From: an uncultured Lachnospiraceae bacterium
GTDB lineage: Bacteria > Bacillota > Clostridia > Lachnospirales > Lachnospiraceae
Assembly (NCBI GenBank): GCA_910587765.1
Contig: CAJUNR010000010.1
Span: 1-64,000 of the forward strand
Reading direction: 5' to 3'
DNA length: 64,000 nucleotides
Below the pieces are notes generated by a model. It worked only from the letters and a program-made list of their open reading frames with translations, did no database searches and was not told where the DNA came from. Below, piece after piece: positions 15,863 to 24,056 of the stretch (the stretch's first letter is position 1; every line of letters begins with the position of its first letter). The position numbers and the translations under genes were made by a program.

Positions 15863-18800
15863 CTACCGCACACGGAATTTCTCCTCCGCAAGGACGCTCA
15901 GCTCCTCGTACTCGGCCATCATTTTCTTCAGGACGCGCTCCTGCCTGTAGTCAAGCGCCTGCTGCATGCGGCAGAGCCGGCTGTAACGGTCCTCCCCTTC
16001 CACATGCTCCTCCCGGTTTTCCAGAATCCGGCATTCCGTGGAAATCTCGCTTCCGTCCGCGGCGGTCTCGGTAATAAACCAGGTCAGACGCTCCCCGTAA
16101 AACAGGACGAACGATCTCGTAAATACTCCTCCGCAGACCGGATACAGTCGCTCCGTAATATAGTCAAACGTCTTCTTCCCGTGATATTCGAGGACATAGT
16201 GGAGAATCACCTTATGCTCCGGATTGCAGCGGTATTCCGCCACCACCCGGTCCCACGGCTTTCCCTTGCCGTCCATATACGGATACAGCGTCTCCATAAA
16301 TGCAAACCGCCGGTTTTTGTCGCTCAGCCCGTTCAAAAGTCTCGCCGCCAGCCGCTTCTGCGCGTCCGTCAGCAGCAGAAGAACCGAAAGCTGCTTCAGA
16401 TAAGCGAGTACCGCCGTCACACAGAGACGATCCTCCCACAGAAGATGATGCTCCAGACTGTCAAACAGCCCTTCCGGAACTTCCTGCCCTTTCACAAAAT
16501 CCAGCCAGCTCAGATAATTCAGATAAGCGCCTTTCAGCACCGACTCGCCGCCGCGGTCCTCCATGGCCTGAAAGACCGGAAACGCCTCACAGACGTGCTG
16601 CTCCGTGAACAGCGCCTGCACCAGAATCCGCTCCTCCAGCTCCGGCATGGACATGCCGAACTGCTCCCCGGCTTTCCAGAGCGCCAGAAGCTCCCCGGTA
16701 TCTCCCGTCCCCCGCCCTGCCAGCAATGCGACCACCTGTTCCGTATACAGCCCTTCCCGGAATACCTGTTCCGCCAGAGGGAGCAGGAGGCTTCGAGAAT
16801 ACCTGCCCTCTCTCAGAAGACGCTGCAAAAGACTCAGCAGCAGACGCGGATCCGCCTCCCGGCAACCGCTCTTCCACAGAAGACGCAACGCCGTGTCATC
16901 CTCTCTCATAAGGATCAGGCTCTCGATGTAGGAGGCCTGACAATCCCGCGCCAGCCCCAGCGCCTCCGCTTCGGAGAAGCAGAGCCGCTCGTCCGGCTTT
17001 TCCAGCCTGCCGCGCTTTCTCTCGTATTCCAGAAGCTCCAGCTTCAATTCCTGCCGCCAGGATTCACGCAGACCGTCTTCTTCCAGAATCCTCCATACAA
17101 GGGAGACGTTCTCCTCCTTCAGCCGGTGTCTGCCCTCTCCGTCGAGAAGGTACAGATTCAGCCCCAGATGATCTTTCAGCCGCGCGGCGCACAACTGCAG
17201 AAAACCAGGTTCGATCATGACCCGTTTCCGCTCATAGGCCACCGACTGCCGATGACGCCCGCCCTGCTCGTCCACGAGCGTGATTTCCGCGTCCTTCGTA
17301 TAAACCGGCACATATGCGCAGTCCCCGCTCAGCGGCACGGATACCGTCTCCTGAAGCTGCTCGTGACGGACCTCCACCGTGCGGATCCGTTTCTCCGTAC
17401 AGGTGATCTTCTGAAGGAACAGCACGTCCGCCAGCGCTTTCAGAAGCTCTTCATCCAGCGTCTCCGCCAGAAGGCATCTCCCGTACAGCCACGCCAGAGA
17501 CTCATTCAGTTGACGGCCCTTCAACTGCTCCAGGAGAAATTCCTGCAACTGCCTCCGGTGTTCCTCGCAGGCCGCATCCTCCGGCGTCCCGTACCGCACC
17601 AGATTACAGTAGAATTTCGTCTTCTGCGCTCTGGTCAGCGTATTATGATAGTGAAAATAAAGAAGCACCTGCCGGGGAAGAAGTTTGGGATAGCGCTCGG
17701 GCAGCGCGTACATAAAATATTCATAAAGATTGGTGATCTTCGCGTCCCATTCCACGCCCCGCTCATACCAGCGGAATGCCTCCGCGTCGGTGCGGTGTCC
17801 CCGGATACCGATCAGGCACACCGCGCCCGCCGTCTCTTTCGACGGATGAATCTGATAGCAGGTCTTCAGAAGCCTGGCCGCCAGCGGCGACCATCTCCGC
17901 AGCCTTGTAGCCTGCACCGCAATCAACTGCGCAAGCTCCTCCGTCAGCATCCCCTTCGCCGCCGCCCAGCCGAAGACCTGAAGCGCAAACGCATCCAGAC
18001 GGGTGAACAGCGCCGTATCCTCCCGCAGAAGGGCACAGGCTTCCTGATACAACAGACGGTTTCTGACGCCGCTGCAGAACTGCCGCTCCAGCACCAGATA
18101 GCGGATACGCCTGTCATCCCTGAGTTTCGGATCCATCTGCAGAAGGAACCATGTAACCGCCCGGTTTTCCGGATATTTCTGATAGAACCGCTGAAGCTGC
18201 GCCACCGCCTGGCCAAGCGCCTTCTCTTCTCCGGAAAGCAGCGCGTTCACATACACAAAAGCGGCCCGCACCGATACTTCTTTCTGCTGAAGCAGACGGG
18301 TTTTCTCGTACTTTTTCAGGAGCCAGCCCGCCTCTTTCTTTCTGTCCTCCCGAAGCATCACCCATGCATCCGCCAGCGGGCCGAGCGCGGATTCCGGCTC
18401 GATCTCTTTCAGACGGTCCGTCAGCTCCCGAAGCCGCGCCGTCGCCTCGCTTCCGGTGCACGCGCCGGTTCTCTCCCTCTCAATCACACGCTGAAACTCC
18501 GCGTAAACCGCCTCCCGTTCCCGCATTGCCTTCCATTCTTCCCGTCTCCCGGGTCCGCTTCTGCAGATCTGCAGTTCTCTTGCTCCCGCCAGTATAACCG
18601 GAAGCTTTCTGTCCTCTTCCTCCTCCGCGGCTCCTCCCTCAAGCTGAACCTTCACCGGAAGACGGTACTCGCCCGCGCTTGTCTCCAGCCAGATACTGCC
18701 CTCCAGGCATTCCCCCGCCCTTAAATGTACGGGCTGATACGTATATTCCACTCTGGCCGCCCTGGCGAAAAAACGGTCGCTCAGAAGCGTCATGCCCGGG

Positions 18801-18976
18801 ATCCCGGTATGCACGAGCCCTTTGATCCTGCGCTCGTCCGCCGAACTGATCACAAAACTCCCTTTCACGCTCCCGTCCGGTTCCGTGTGAATCAGAAGCT
18901 CCTTCGGCTCCAGCGTAAGACCCGGCTGATCGTACGCGAATATTCCATTGTAGAAATCAATTATTTTCTCTTTCAT
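15863..18976 (-). CDS. Large DUF5717-like protein
   Basis: This 1037-residue protein resembles the Lachnospiraceae family DUF5717. Residues 1-130 look like beta-sandwich domains (FAYDQPGLTLEPKELLIHT, later EYRLPVKVQLEGG), followed by a very long helical section rich in Leu, Arg and Glu, with TPR/HEAT-like spacing, up to about residue 1000. No signal peptide, membrane helix or enzyme motif is visible. The ATG at 18976 is chosen because the beta-domain begins there and a consensus-like promoter lies just upstream; the longer open frame has no ribosome site. It is the first of three genes on this strand with the DUF5716-like and TPR-like proteins. A large scaffold working with an Hsp70/actin-like ATPase is my inference. 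Confidence 0.72.
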   Translation of the reverse strand: MKEKIIDFYNGIFAYDQPGLTLEPKELLIHTEPDGSVKGSFVISSADERRIKGLVHTGIPGMTLLSDRFFARAARVEYTYQPVHLRAGECLEGSIWLETSAGEYRLPVKVQLEGGAAEEEEDRKLPVILAGARELQICRSGPGRREEWKAMREREAVYAEFQRVIERERTGACTGSEATARLRELTDRLKEIEPESALGPLADAWVMLREDRKKEAGWLLKKYEKTRLLQQKEVSVRAAFVYVNALLSGEEKALGQAVAQLQRFYQKYPENRAVTWFLLQMDPKLRDDRRIRYLVLERQFCSGVRNRLLYQEACALLREDTALFTRLDAFALQVFGWAAAKGMLTEELAQLIAVQATRLRRWSPLAARLLKTCYQIHPSKETAGAVCLIGIRGHRTDAEAFRWYERGVEWDAKITNLYEYFMYALPERYPKLLPRQVLLYFHYHNTLTRAQKTKFYCNLVRYGTPEDAACEEHRRQLQEFLLEQLKGRQLNESLAWLYGRCLLAETLDEELLKALADVLFLQKITCTEKRIRTVEVRHEQLQETVSVPLSGDCAYVPVYTKDAEITLVDEQGGRHRQSVAYERKRVMIEPGFLQLCAARLKDHLGLNLYLLDGEGRHRLKEENVSLVWRILEEDGLRESWRQELKLELLEYERKRGRLEKPDERLCFSEAEALGLARDCQASYIESLILMREDDTALRLLWKSGCREADPRLLLSLLQRLLREGRYSRSLLLPLAEQVFREGLYTEQVVALLAGRGTGDTGELLALWKAGEQFGMSMPELEERILVQALFTEQHVCEAFPVFQAMEDRGGESVLKGAYLNYLSWLDFVKGQEVPEGLFDSLEHHLLWEDRLCVTAVLAYLKQLSVLLLLTDAQKRLAARLLNGLSDKNRRFAFMETLYPYMDGKGKPWDRVVAEYRCNPEHKVILHYVLEYHGKKTFDYITERLYPVCGGVFTRSFVLFYGERLTWFITETAADGSEISTECRILENREEHVEGEDRYSRLCRMQQALDYRQERVLKKMMAEYEELSVLAEEKFRVR

Positions 18977-18987
18977 ACAAGACCCCG

Positions 18988-19015
18988 TTGCTTTTTTTTC
19001 CGGTTCGTATATAAT
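18988..19015 (+). promoter_or_regulatory. Promoter of the aminotransferase gene
   Basis: TTGCTT (18988-18993) and TATAAT (19010-19015) are 16 bases apart, 99 bases upstream of the start codon. It overlaps the transcribed leader of the divergent DUF5717-like gene, so the two promoters may interfere. Confidence 0.5.
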
Positions 19016-19021
19016 GGTTAC

Positions 19022-19051
19022 ATTATAACACCTCATACGGAGATCGCGCAA
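19022..19051 (-). promoter_or_regulatory. Promoter of the DUF5717-DUF5716-TPR cassette
   Basis: On the minus strand TTGCGC (19046-19051) and TATAAT (19022-19027) are 18 bases apart. The -35 element is weak. Confidence 0.5.
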
Positions 19052-19113
19052 CCACAGGAAAAACCAGCGTGGGTGTGAAAAGTAACAATACATAAATGAC
19101 AGGAGTTGATCAC

Positions 19114-20223
19114 ATGAGTCACATGACAGAAGGCAAAGAACATTTTCACGGAAGCGATCTGGAGAAGATCGAGCAGCATTTCGGCATTCCCAGGGAATCC
19201 ATCGTCGGATTCGGGGCGAATGTCAATCCGCTGGGCATTTCTCCGCAGATGCGGCAGAAGCTTCTGGATCAAATCGACGTGATCACATCGTATCCGGATC
19301 CGGAGTATACAAAACTGCGGGAACACATCGCGGAGTATGCCGGATGCCGCAGCGATCAGGTACTTGTGGGCAACGGATGCACCGAGCTGATCTCTCTGTT
19401 TATACAGGTGCTGCGCCCGACGGAGGCTCTGATCGTCTCCCCCACCTACTCGGAATACGAGAGGGAGGTTCATCTGGCAGGCGGCCGCGTGCGGTACTAC
19501 GCTCTGCAGGAGAAGGACGGTTTCCGCCTCGATCCGGACGCATTCTGCGCCGCTTTGAAGGACGACACCGGGCTTTGCGTCATCTGCAATCCCAACAATC
19601 CGACCTCCACAGCCACGGAACCGGACGATATGCGCCGGATCCTCGCCTGCTGCAGAGAACGGAATATTTTCGTCATGATTGACGAGACTTACGCGGAATT
19701 TGCCCCGGACGAGTGCAGCGTCTCCTGCACGGGCCTTCTGAGCGAATACGACAACTTCGTGATCCTGCGCGGCGTCTCCAAGTTTTTCGCCGCTCCGGGG
19801 CTTCGTCTCGGCTACGCCATGACCGGCGCCTCCGAACTATACGCCAGAGTCAAGGAACGGCAGAATCCCTGGACGCTCAACAGCCTTGCCGATGCGGCCG
19901 GCGCACTGATGTTCACCGACACGGACTATATTGAGCGGACCCGGCTTCTGATCTCCTCCGAGAGGGAACGCATCTACCGGGAGCTTCTGACCTGGCAGAA
20001 CGTAAAAGTCTATAAGCCCTACGCCAATTTCATCCTCGTCCGCATCCGGAAGGAGGGAGTCACCTCCTACGACGTCTTCCTGCACGCGATCCGGCGGGGG
20101 CTGATGCTCAGGGACTGTTCCAGCTTTCCCGGACTGGAAGACCAGACCTTCTTCCGTCTCTGCTTCCTGATGCCGGACAAAAACACGGAACTTCTGCAGT
20201 GCCTGAAAGAGCTTCTCTGCTGA
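19114..20223 (+). CDS. PLP-dependent aminotransferase, CobD/HisC type
   Basis: This 369-residue cytosolic enzyme is a fold-type I PLP protein. The N-terminus HFHGSDLEKIEQHFGI and GFGANVNPLGIS follow the pattern of threonine-phosphate decarboxylase (CobD) and its close relative histidinol-phosphate aminotransferase (HisC). Other landmarks are NPNNPTS, the Asp/Tyr of DETYAEF, and the PLP lysine Lys223 in RGVSKFFAAPGLRLGY. CobD makes aminopropanol phosphate for cobamides, whereas HisC works in histidine synthesis; no cobalamin or histidine gene is next to it, so the choice stays open, with CobD-like slightly favoured by the start. AGGAG eight bases before ATG 19114 decides that start over an earlier ATG. 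It is transcribed alone and ends at a hairpin. Confidence 0.85.
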   Translation: MSHMTEGKEHFHGSDLEKIEQHFGIPRESIVGFGANVNPLGISPQMRQKLLDQIDVITSYPDPEYTKLREHIAEYAGCRSDQVLVGNGCTELISLFIQVLRPTEALIVSPTYSEYEREVHLAGGRVRYYALQEKDGFRLDPDAFCAALKDDTGLCVICNPNNPTSTATEPDDMRRILACCRERNIFVMIDETYAEFAPDECSVSCTGLLSEYDNFVILRGVSKFFAAPGLRLGYAMTGASELYARVKERQNPWTLNSLADAAGALMFTDTDYIERTRLLISSERERIYRELLTWQNVKVYKPYANFILVRIRKEGVTSYDVFLHAIRRGLMLRDCSSFPGLEDQTFFRLCFLMPDKNTELLQCLKELLC

Positions 20224-20237
20224 AACCGTATCCCGCG

Positions 20238-20275
20238 CTCCTCCGCCGCAGTGAGCTTCTGCGCGGAGGAGTTTT
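20238..20275 (+). terminator. Terminator of the aminotransferase gene
   Basis: CTCCTCCGC pairs with GCGGAGGAG across a 16-base loop and is followed by TTTTC. The short T-run makes it a moderate terminator. Confidence 0.6.
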
Positions 20276-20345
20276 CAGCGGCTGAGAGAACGAGCGGCTG
20301 TCCGCCCGCAGCGGGCATCCGGACGGCGCAAATGTGAAAATCCCC

Positions 20346-21329
20346 TCAGTCCCCAAAGTATTTCTGATAAAAGTCAAAAAACGAACGGGTCTGCACCTCT
20401 TCATAATCCGCGAAGCGTACTTCCTGCCAGAGCTTTTCCTGAAATTCGGACAGCGTGTCCTTCATCAGATCCTCGTAGATCCCCTGAAACCGTTCGGTCT
20501 TCTGCCGCTGTGCCACCTGAACCTTATTGGCCTCGGACTCCTCCTCCAGATAGGTATCCAGACATTTTAAAATATAGTATCCGCCGTCCCCTGGGAAAAC
20601 CCGGCTGATCTCTTCATTGTCCAGGTCAAAGGCAACCTCTTCATATTCGCCGCTTTTATCGCCCCTGGCGACGGAAACCGTCGTCTGAGACAGCTTCGAA
20701 TAATTGGAGGCAAGGCTTCCGAAATCCTCCCCCTCCTCCAGCCGTTCCCGCAGTTCCTCCGCCAGATGTTCCTCCGGAAGCAGCATCTGCTGCAGAAGGA
20801 TGATGCGCGCTTCATCTTCGCTGATCTCAATACTGACGTCTTCCGTAATCTGCCGGTACGTTTTGAAAGCCAGACAGTAATCCCGGTACATCGCTTCTAC
20901 CATCTCCTGATCCGTCTTCAGTACGTCCGCTTCCTGCGGACTAAGCGAGGCAAAATATTCCGCCGCCGCTTTCTGCGCGCGGGCTGTCTCCTCCTCCGTC
21001 AGCAGAATCTCCTGTTCTCCGGCCAGAAGGACCATACTTTTTACCTGCGCCAGCTCGGAAATTACCTGGTTTTTCAGATAATCCTCCATCGTCATATCAC
21101 CGATGTCATATTCCCACATCTCGATTCCGTATACTTCTTCATAACTCCCCTTCTGATTCAGCAGGTAAATCAGCGCTTCCGGAAGCCCGCAGGACACTTC
21201 TCCGATTCGGAACAGCTCGTCTGAGGCAAGGCCTGTCGTCAGTACGATCTTCGTATTCCCGCAGCCGGACAGACAAAGACAGAGCGCCAGCAGCAGGCTG
21301 ACAACGGCTCCTTTTCTCCTACCTTTCAT
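20346..21329 (-). CDS. PrsA-like peptidyl-prolyl isomerase lipoprotein
   Basis: This 327-residue protein has a signal peptide ending in the lipobox LSGC (Cys23), so it is anchored outside the membrane. Residues 30-170 form a helical SurA/PrsA-type chaperone arm, residues 170-275 look like a parvulin (PpiC) domain (MLLPEEHLAEELRERLEEGEDFGSLA in part, then GGYYILKCLD), and a C-terminal helical tail closes the fold. PrsA proteins help secreted proteins fold after export. The parvulin landmarks are weak, so isomerase activity is uncertain while a chaperone role is likely. GGAGG precedes the ATG. The start overlaps the end of the Cof-type phosphatase gene by 11 bases. Confidence 0.82.
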   Translation of the reverse strand: MKGRRKGAVVSLLLALCLCLSGCGNTKIVLTTGLASDELFRIGEVSCGLPEALIYLLNQKGSYEEVYGIEMWEYDIGDMTMEDYLKNQVISELAQVKSMVLLAGEQEILLTEEETARAQKAAAEYFASLSPQEADVLKTDQEMVEAMYRDYCLAFKTYRQITEDVSIEISEDEARIILLQQMLLPEEHLAEELRERLEEGEDFGSLASNYSKLSQTTVSVARGDKSGEYEEVAFDLDNEEISRVFPGDGGYYILKCLDTYLEEESEANKVQVAQRQKTERFQGIYEDLMKDTLSEFQEKLWQEVRFADYEEVQTRSFFDFYQKYFGD

Positions 21330-22125
21330 TCTGAACCTCCTCCAATATCCGTTTCAGTTCCGTGAGAACTCCGTCCCGCTCGTAGGACGCCGCCACACGC
21401 CCCGCCGCCCTGCGGACGTCCGGCGCAGACAGCTCCGACGCATAGCTTCTTCCCGCCCTCTGCATCATCGAGATGTCGTTGTAATTGTCTCCGAATACGA
21501 CGGTTTCCTCCGGGGTGATTCCATAGCGCTCCTGGAGCCAGCGGACCGCATTTCCCTTTGTCACACCCGCGGAGTTGATATCCACCCACCTCGCCCCGGA
21601 GACATAGATCGTAAACCGCTCCTTCCACCGGTCGTAAAACAGATCGTAAATTCCCTGCGCACCGTCCTCACAGTACAGACTTAATTTGATGCAGGTGTCG
21701 GCATAGTCCTCCAGACGCTCCACTACTTTTCCGACGCCCTTGTACTCCTCAAATACCAGCCGGTGAAACTCTCTGTCCTGTTCGTCCGTATAATATCCTT
21801 CCTTCACAGACAGCAGAAGGCGCTGTCCGGAGATGCCTCTTAGTTCCTTCAAAAGCGCGCGGAGCTCCCCGCCGTCCATATACTGTTCTTTGATCGCTCT
21901 GCCGCCTTTCTGAATGACGGCCCCGTTATCCGCCAGATAATAGATCTCGTCGCGCAGTTCGTGAAATACCGCGTCGATGCTGGCTGCCTGCCTTCCGCTG
22001 GCCGCCGCAAAACGCACTCCCCGGTCCAAAAGCGCGCGGATGACCGTCATATACTCCGGGTTCACATAAGTTCCGCCCTCCGGAACCAGCGTTCCGTCAA
22101 TATCGCTGACAATTAATCGTATCAT
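21319..22125 (-). CDS. Cof-type HAD-IIB phosphatase
   Basis: This 268-residue protein shows HAD motif 1 as DIDGTLVPEGG (Asp8 and Asp10), motif 2 in AAASGRQ, Lys in TKGNAVRWL and motif 4 in VFGDNYNDISMM. The position of the alpha/beta cap between motifs 2 and 3 places it in the Cof/YidA (IIB) class, cytosolic phosphatases of sugar phosphates, flavin or PLP-type cofactors. Its substrate is not determined. It leads a two-gene unit with the PrsA-like lipoprotein, with overlapping ends, but no clear functional connection. Confidence 0.85.
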   Translation of the reverse strand: MIRLIVSDIDGTLVPEGGTYVNPEYMTVIRALLDRGVRFAAASGRQAASIDAVFHELRDEIYYLADNGAVIQKGGRAIKEQYMDGGELRALLKELRGISGQRLLLSVKEGYYTDEQDREFHRLVFEEYKGVGKVVERLEDYADTCIKLSLYCEDGAQGIYDLFYDRWKERFTIYVSGARWVDINSAGVTKGNAVRWLQERYGITPEETVVFGDNYNDISMMQRAGRSYASELSAPDVRRAAGRVAASYERDGVLTELKRILEEVQNER

Positions 22126-22172
22126 GGTTTTCTTTCTTCCTTTATGGTAAATACTAATGTGAAGCTCATTCC

Positions 22173-22201
22173 AATATAATCGAAAACATCCGAAACTACA
22201 A
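22173..22201 (-). promoter_or_regulatory. Promoter of the Cof phosphatase-PrsA unit
   Basis: On the minus strand TTGTAG (22196-22201) and TATATT (22173-22178) are 17 bases apart, 48 bases upstream of the start codon. Confidence 0.5.
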
Positions 22202-22234
22202 TGGATATTTTCTTAAATTTTAATGATTTTCTAC

Positions 22235-22263
22235 TTTTCATCTCTTTTCTTTTATATTAGAAT
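22235..22263 (+). promoter_or_regulatory. Promoter of the acidic membrane protein gene
   Basis: TTTTCA (22235-22240) and TAGAAT (22258-22263) are 17 bases apart. The region is strongly AT-rich compared with its surroundings. Confidence 0.42.
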
Positions 22264-22299
22264 AGAGAATAGTCAAACCCGTATGAAAGGAGCAGTACA

Positions 22300-22605
22300 A
22301 TGAAAAAAGCACTGAAAACACTCACGGCCCTCGGCACGGCCGCACTGGCCGTCATCGGAGGTCTCTTTCTCTACCGGAAGTTTTTCCTTGCGGAAGACGA
22401 TCTGGATGAGGATTTCGACGAGGACGAGGAACTGTTTGAGGACGAAGACGATCTGACCGCTTTCGACAGCGAAGAAGAGATTTTCGAGGAAGAGGACGAG
22501 CAGCCGCCCGTCGGGGAGGAAAAAGCAGCGGAGGCGGACACTTCCGGGAAGGAAGAGACCGCTGACGAAAAAGAAGACGAAAAGACAATCGAAAAGGAAG
22601 TCTGA
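22300..22605 (+). CDS. Small, very acidic membrane-anchored protein
   Basis: This 101-residue protein has a single N-terminal membrane segment (TALGTAALAVIGGLFLY, about residues 9-25) followed by a tail in which more than half of the residues are Asp or Glu (DDLDEDFDEDEELFEDEDD). The tail has no Cys and looks disordered. The N-terminal Lys residues suggest that the start is inside the cell, putting the tail outside, but short proteins of this type can also have the reverse topology. AAAGGAG seven bases upstream supports the ATG. It is transcribed alone, divergently from the Cof phosphatase gene, and ends at a 15-bp hairpin shared with the MocR gene. Family and function are unknown; metal or cation binding by the tail is speculation. 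Confidence 0.72.
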   Translation: MKKALKTLTALGTAALAVIGGLFLYRKFFLAEDDLDEDFDEDEELFEDEDDLTAFDSEEEIFEEEDEQPPVGEEKAAEADTSGKEETADEKEDEKTIEKEV

Positions 22606-22611
22606 CCAAAA

Positions 22612-22645
22612 CCGGGTAGGGGAAGAACCGTCTTCCCCTACCCGG
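22612..22645. terminator. Bidirectional hairpin between convergent genes
   Basis: CCGGGTAGGGGAAGA pairs perfectly with TCTTCCCCTACCCGG over a four-base loop. Minus-strand transcripts continue into TTTTGG, giving a T-run for the MocR gene, and the MocR stop codon (22638-22640) lies within the stem. The core resembles the inner hairpin of the family A repeats. Confidence 0.78.
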
Positions 22646-24041
22646 CCGCTTCCCAGGCTTTTTTCAGAAGCCCCACCGCTTCGCGGATCCGCTCTTCCGT
22701 CATGGTCGCGTAACCGAGAAGAATGGTCGGTTCATACGTTCTCTCGTCGATGCAGTATTCCGACAGCGGATAGACCCGGACGCCCGCCCGGGCGGCGAGG
22801 CCGACCAGCTCCTCCTCCGTCCTCCTGCCCGTCATCTGCAGAAGGATGTGCAGGCCGGAGCGTCCGCCCATAATCCTGCGGACGCCCTTTATCTGCTTCA
22901 GCTCCGCAGTCAGCACCTCCTGCTTGCCCCTGTACAACGCCCGCATCCGGTTCAGATGGCGTTCAAAATATCCCCGCTCCATAAAAAGCTGGAGGATTTT
23001 CTGATCCGTTCTGGAAACCGTACAGGAAAAATTTCTTCCCACCTGTTCGTAGCGTTCCAGCAGGGACAGCGGCAGCGCCAGATAGCTGATACGGATCGAA
23101 GGTGCAATCGACTTGGAGAACGTTCCGATATAGATCACCTTTTGCTGCGTGTCGCTTCCCTGGAGCGAGGGAATCGGTTTTCCGACGTACCGAAATTCGC
23201 TGTCATAGTCGTCTTCCAGGATGTATCTCCCTTCGCGCATCGCCGCCCACCCCAGCAGCTCCTGACGCCGTCTGACCGGCATCACAATTCCCGTGGGATA
23301 CTGGTGGGAAGGCATGACATACGCGATGTCCGCCCCGCTCTCTTTCAGTTCCCGCACATCCATCCCGTACCGGTCCATGGAAACCGTGCAGCAGTCATAT
23401 CCCAGCCTGCGGAAAATCTCATAGGCGTGCCGGTATGTGGGGCTCTCCATCGCAATTCTCAGATCCGTTCCCAGCATCCTGGACAGAAGCATCTGCAGAT
23501 AATCGTTTCCCGCGCCGAGTATAATCTGTGCAGGCTGTACGTTCGCTCCTCTCGCCTGATAGAGGTAGGAGCAGATGATGCTTCTGAGCGAGTATTCTCC
23601 CTTCGGATCCCCCAGATGAAACAGCTCTTTCTGATCATCCCTCAGCACTTCCCGGCTGAGCTTCCGCCAGGTAGAATAGGGAAAATGATCCAGATCAATG
23701 CCGCCCGGCGAAAAGTCATACGGATACTCCCGCGGCGGCTCTTCTTTCTGTTCTCCGCCCCCTGCGCCGCCGGATTCCAGCCGGTACAGTTCCTCCATCT
23801 GACAGACATAGTAGCCCTTGTACGGAACGGACTCAATATACCCTTCCGACAGAAGCTGATCGTAGGCCATCTGGACCGTGCTCCGGCTCACATCCAACTG
23901 CCCGGACAGAAGCCTTGTCGAAGGGAGCCGTTCCCCGCACCGGATCGCTCCGCCGCGGATCTCGCCCCGGATATGCTCATAGATCCGCTCGTACAGGCTT
24001 TTGTCCGATTTCGTCTCCAGATTCAGGATCATCTCGTACAT
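22638..24041 (-). CDS. MocR-type GntR regulator with aminotransferase domain
   Basis: This 467-residue protein fuses a GntR winged helix (about residues 10-80, SLYERIYEHIRGEIRGG then LPSTRLLSGQLDVSRSTV) to a fold-type I PLP aminotransferase domain (about 110-460). The PLP lysine is Lys310 in GTFSKSIAPS. MocR proteins such as PdxR and GabR bind PLP and regulate vitamin B6 or amino acid genes rather than act as enzymes. The gene lies 15 bases after glnS on the same strand and may be co-transcribed with it. No pdx or gab genes are adjacent, so the target is not known. The ribosome site upstream of the ATG (AGGAC) is weak. Confidence 0.88.
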   Translation of the reverse strand: MYEMILNLETKSDKSLYERIYEHIRGEIRGGAIRCGERLPSTRLLSGQLDVSRSTVQMAYDQLLSEGYIESVPYKGYYVCQMEELYRLESGGAGGGEQKEEPPREYPYDFSPGGIDLDHFPYSTWRKLSREVLRDDQKELFHLGDPKGEYSLRSIICSYLYQARGANVQPAQIILGAGNDYLQMLLSRMLGTDLRIAMESPTYRHAYEIFRRLGYDCCTVSMDRYGMDVRELKESGADIAYVMPSHQYPTGIVMPVRRRQELLGWAAMREGRYILEDDYDSEFRYVGKPIPSLQGSDTQQKVIYIGTFSKSIAPSIRISYLALPLSLLERYEQVGRNFSCTVSRTDQKILQLFMERGYFERHLNRMRALYRGKQEVLTAELKQIKGVRRIMGGRSGLHILLQMTGRRTEEELVGLAARAGVRVYPLSEYCIDERTYEPTILLGYATMTEERIREAVGLLKKAWEAAG

Positions 24042-24056
24042 CCGTCACGTCCTGTT

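Noticed and set aside
16004..18724. 906-codon open frame on the plus strand opposite the DUF5717-like gene
   Set aside because: It is a by-product of GC-rich codon usage of the opposite gene: it is rich in Arg, His, Gln and Pro, shows no domain and lacks a ribosome site, while the minus-strand frame has a coherent protein and promoter.
20309..20338. A further family B repeat fragment downstream of the aminotransferase gene
   Set aside because: GGGCATCCGGACGGCGCAAATGTG resembles the right end of the element, but the match is short and imperfect, so it is not listed as a feature.
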